Assembly (NCBI GenBank): GCA_003168295.1
Contig: PMST01000394.1
Location: 1 to 6,920, forward strand
Length of the DNA: 6,920 nt
Source: Actinomycetota bacterium
Lineage (GTDB): Bacteria; Actinomycetota; Actinomycetes; Streptosporangiales; Streptosporangiaceae
Reading direction: 5' to 3'
Each line of letters begins with the position of its first letter. Position 1 is the first letter of the stretch. The notes under the pieces were generated by a model. That model worked only from the letters and a program-made list of their open reading frames with translations. It was not told the DNA's origin and made no database searches. Below, in pieces: positions 5,278-6,920 of this stretch. The translations under genes were made by a program, and so were the position numbers.

Positions 5278-5540
5278 ATGGTCGCGGGTCACGTTGCTGA
5301 TCGTGGTCTTACGCTCCGGGGGCTGGCTGTCCGTCGTGAGGTGATGAACATGGCGGCGGCCGAGAGCAGGTAGCTGAGGGTGAGTTCGCCGCCCAGGTCG
5401 TGGCCACGCTGGCGTCGCTCGCGCAGGCGATGGGAAAGGATCTCGCCGAGGCGGACTGGTGGCGCCTTCTCGACGCACTCCTGCTGATCGCCGCTCATCC
5501 CGCAGCTGGTGAATCAGAGCTGCGGCAACCAGAGGGTTGA
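5278..5540 (+). pseudogene. Possible coding relic or small gene of unknown type
   Basis: From 5340 to the TGA at 5538-5540 one frame reads protein-like, including FAAQVVATLASLAQAMGK, DLAEADWWRLLDALLLIAA and HPAAGESELRQPEG. It has G-rich first and G/C-rich third codon positions. It lacks a good start: the only GTG (5400) and ATG inside it have no Shine-Dalgarno. A neighbouring frame from ATG 5278 (MVAGHVADRG to NMAAAESR) ends at a TAG at 5371. A single-base indel near 5365 would join the two into one helical protein. It is either a frameshifted remnant or chance. A 69-residue frame on the opposite strand (5498 to 5289) overlaps with nearly as good codon bias. No family is recognised. Confidence 0.25.
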
Positions 5541-5549
5541 ACGGCTTGC

Positions 5550-6290
5550 TCAGTCCTGGGTGCGGTGGCGGCGGCGCAGGGACCAGAGCTGAGGGCCGCG
5601 CTCGACCTCGAGCGCGGCTGCCCACGGCAGCCGGGGCGGACCGAGCTCGAGGCGCAGGCTGGCCGTGGCCTTCCTGGCCAGCTCCGGATCCTGCGCGGTC
5701 CGAAGGGCCAGCTCGGCGGCCCGGCCCTCGACCTGCTCCGACGGCAGGGCCTGCCAGGCCAGGCCGAGCTGCATGGCTCGCAGGCCTGATATTTCCTCAC
5801 CGAACAGGCCGGCCGCGGCAGCGGCCTCCGCGCCCGCACGCTCCGCGAGCAGCCCGAAGTGCCCTCCCCCCGGGTGCAGGCCGATACGGAGGAAGCCGCT
5901 GATCAGCCGGGCGTCTTCGGCGACGATCCGCAGATCGGTGGCGAGCATCAGGTTGATCCCGGCGCCGACCGCGGCACCGCGGACCGCGGCGATGGTCGGC
6001 ACCTGCAGCTGGCCGACCCGGGTGAAGGCCCGGTAGATGCCGCCGAGGGACGCGTACCGCCGTTCCTCGGCCGGGTCACGGCCGACTTCCTCCAGATGCC
6101 CCCGCTCGGCCCCAGAACAGAACGTGCCGCCGGCGCCCTTGATGACGGCGGCCCCGACGGCCGGGTCGCGGTCCACCACATCGCACGCCACGACGAACTG
6201 CTCGGCGATCTCGTTGTTGAGGGCGTTCCTGGTCGTGGGCGCGTTCAGGGTGATGAACGCGACGCCGTCGCTGATCTTCAGGTCAATCAT
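5550..6290 (-). CDS. Enoyl-CoA hydratase/isomerase (crotonase) family protein
   Basis: 246 residues from the ATG at 6290. A longer GTG start at 6383 adds an unconserved tail and was rejected. Family marks in order are TLNAPTTRNALN (14-25), the first oxyanion-hole segment GTFCSGAE (55-62), VPTIAAVRGAAVGAGINL (97-114) with the second oxyanion-hole glycines, and GFLRIGLHPGGGH (132-144). Crotonases act on acyl-CoA thioesters (hydration, isomerisation, hydrolysis, C-C bond cleavage). Aligned by eye with rat hydratase, N113 replaces Glu144, and the Glu164 position is F133 or G132, so ordinary enoyl-CoA hydration is doubtful. The HPGGGH variant seems to be a recurring actinobacterial subgroup. The start has GAGG only 3 bases away and no obvious promoter. 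It is divergent from the VOC gene and stands alone, so the substrate cannot be guessed. Confidence 0.85.
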   Translation of the reverse strand: MIDLKISDGVAFITLNAPTTRNALNNEIAEQFVVACDVVDRDPAVGAAVIKGAGGTFCSGAERGHLEEVGRDPAEERRYASLGGIYRAFTRVGQLQVPTIAAVRGAAVGAGINLMLATDLRIVAEDARLISGFLRIGLHPGGGHFGLLAERAGAEAAAAAGLFGEEISGLRAMQLGLAWQALPSEQVEGRAAELALRTAQDPELARKATASLRLELGPPRLPWAAALEVERGPQLWSLRRRHRTQD

Positions 6291-6345
6291 GGGCCTCAGT
6301 ATCTCGCGGCGGCCTGAAGCAGGCAGGCGGCCAGGGGCAAGACGA

Positions 6346-6370
6346 TCGGGTCGGGGGAATCCGAACCCGA
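6346..6370. repeat. Bulged hairpin in the divergent intergenic region
   Basis: TCGGGTCGG (6346-6354) and CCGAACCCGA (6361-6370) pair over 9 bp with one bulged A and a 6-base loop GGGAAT. It lies between the crotonase and VOC genes. It could be a regulatory site or a 5' leader structure; nothing more specific is visible. Confidence 0.35.
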
Positions 6371-6400
6371 GGTGAGCGTGCACCGCCGGTCGCTACTTCG

Positions 6401-6406
6401 TAAGGT
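6401..6406 (+). promoter_or_regulatory. Weak candidate -10 box for the VOC gene
   Basis: TAAGGT fits TANNNT about 60 bases before the VOC start. No -35 of quality is seen. It is the best candidate on this strand in the 175-base divergent region, but support is thin. Confidence 0.2.
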
Positions 6407-6412
6407 AACGGC

Positions 6413-6436
6413 ATGGCTGATATCGCGCAGGCTTGA
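6413..6436 (+). CDS. Possible 7-codon upstream ORF (MADIAQA)
   Basis: ATG to TGA gives seven residues, with AAGG 7 bases before the start. It ends 29 bases before the VOC gene. It could be a leader peptide, but no attenuator-type codon run is present and chance is likely. Confidence 0.15.
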   Translation: MADIAQA

Positions 6437-6465
6437 TCTCGCCCGTTCCGCTTAGGAGGCCCATC

Positions 6466-6897
6466 ATGTACACCAAGATCCAGGTCAGCTTCGACGCCGC
6501 CGAGCCGGAAAAGCTGGCCGAGTTCTGGGGGCTGGCGCTGGGCTACGTCACCGAGCCGCCGCCCGAGGGGTTCGCCAGCTGGGAAGAATTCGCCCGGGAC
6601 GCCGGGATAGCCGAGGAGGACTTCGGTCAGGTGGCCTCCCGGATCGACCCGGCCGGGGAAGGTCCCCGGCTGTACTTCCAGCGCGTACCGGAAGGCAAGA
6701 CGGCCAAGAACCGCGTTCATCTCGACATCAGCGTGGCCGGCCGTCACGTCCGCGGTGAGGAACGCAAGCGGCTGGTCAGCGAGCACGTGGAGCGGCTCTT
6801 CCAGGCCGGCGCCAGCCTGGCCTGGCGGACCGACGACGTCCGGGGCAGCTCCGTCACGCTGTATGACCCGGAGGGGAACGAGTTCTGCGTGCACTGA
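6466..6897 (+). CDS. VOC-family (glyoxalase-like) protein
   Basis: 143 residues from the ATG at 6466. A perfect AGGAGG (6454-6459) sits 6 bases upstream and decides against the TTG at 6433. The pattern fits the single-domain glyoxalase-like (Glyoxalase_6 type) actinobacterial proteins: KIQVSFDAAEPEKLAEFWGLALGY (4-27), RLYFQRVPEGKTAKNRVHLDI (68-88), VERLFQAGASLAW (108-120) and the ending VTLYDPEGNEFCVH (130-143). Likely metal-ligand positions H85 and E139 are present. The first-strand ligand seen in true glyoxalases is not obvious (Q6/V7 region), so metal-dependent lyase activity is uncertain. VOC proteins include lyases, dioxygenases and resistance proteins that bind drugs. It is divergent from the crotonase gene, and the window ends 23 bases after its stop. 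Confidence 0.85.
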   Translation: MYTKIQVSFDAAEPEKLAEFWGLALGYVTEPPPEGFASWEEFARDAGIAEEDFGQVASRIDPAGEGPRLYFQRVPEGKTAKNRVHLDISVAGRHVRGEERKRLVSEHVERLFQAGASLAWRTDDVRGSSVTLYDPEGNEFCVH

Positions 6898-6920
6898 CGG
6901 CCGCGGAACTGACGGGCCGC

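Larger units (their letters stand above)
4848..5549. other. Long intergenic region without a convincing intact gene
   Basis: About 700 bases separate the Nudix and crotonase genes. No reading frame of good length, start signal and family match is seen. The left part (4848-4956) shows nothing specific. From 4957 come DnaA-box-like sites, an AT-rich patch, inverted repeats and a possible coding relic, each listed separately. Reading frames on the - strand here, including one of 69 residues ending at 5289, have no recognisable domain. Confidence 0.7.

Noticed and set aside
6346..6370. tRNA T-arm-like sequence on the - strand (GGGTTCGGATTCCC)
   Set aside because: The stem and loop sizes do not fit a T-arm, and no acceptor, D or anticodon arm is found around it.
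6291..6383. Longer crotonase start at GTG 6383
   Set aside because: The added 31 residues are Arg/Pro-rich, and the crotonase fold begins right at the ATG at 6290.
6283..6894. A 203-residue - strand frame opposite the VOC gene
   Set aside because: It overlaps a gene with a perfect Shine-Dalgarno and VOC motifs, and shows no domain of its own.

Overview
The window is GC-rich DNA with strongly G/C-biased third codon positions, several probable leaderless starts (TANNNT -10 boxes 6-7 bases before an ATG) and gene families typical of a high-GC actinobacterium. No gene identifies the genus. A dapF gene suggests a diaminopimelate-containing cell wall.

Layout. At the left edge on the + strand, the end of a 6-phosphogluconate dehydrogenase gene (gnd) is followed after 8 bases by zwf (glucose-6-phosphate dehydrogenase): an oxidative pentose-phosphate pair. 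Convergent to it lies an apparent accessory insert on the - strand: a small ribbon-helix-helix-like protein and a class II Fic protein with an intact catalytic motif and an internal autoinhibitory motif. Each has its own AT-rich upstream region. Next, also on the - strand, are a divergent dapF with a repetitive C-terminal tail and a Nudix-fold gene whose Nudix box has lost its catalytic glutamates. The Nudix 3' end is packed with a 19-base palindrome, three 18-base tandem repeats and another hairpin.

From 4848 to 5549 there is no convincing intact gene. This region holds the most unusual signal: six DnaA-box-like 9-mers, all in one orientation, within 140 bases (4957-5096). An AT-rich patch follows, with three AGTAAC/GTTACT half-sites and then a run of short palindromes. 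This is an origin-like or DnaA-titration-like arrangement, away from any visible dnaA or dnaN. A possible coding relic (+ strand, to 5540) follows it.

The right end has a crotonase-family gene (- strand) lacking both canonical hydratase glutamates and, divergent from it, a small VOC/glyoxalase-like gene with a perfect Shine-Dalgarno sequence.

How the genes relate. Gnd and Zwf act in one pathway. The RHH-like gene and fic may be a regulated accessory unit. Nudix and dapF are colinear and could be partly co-transcribed, though dapF has its own candidate promoter. The crotonase and VOC genes share a divergent promoter region. No shared pathway for the right half can be read from the sequence.
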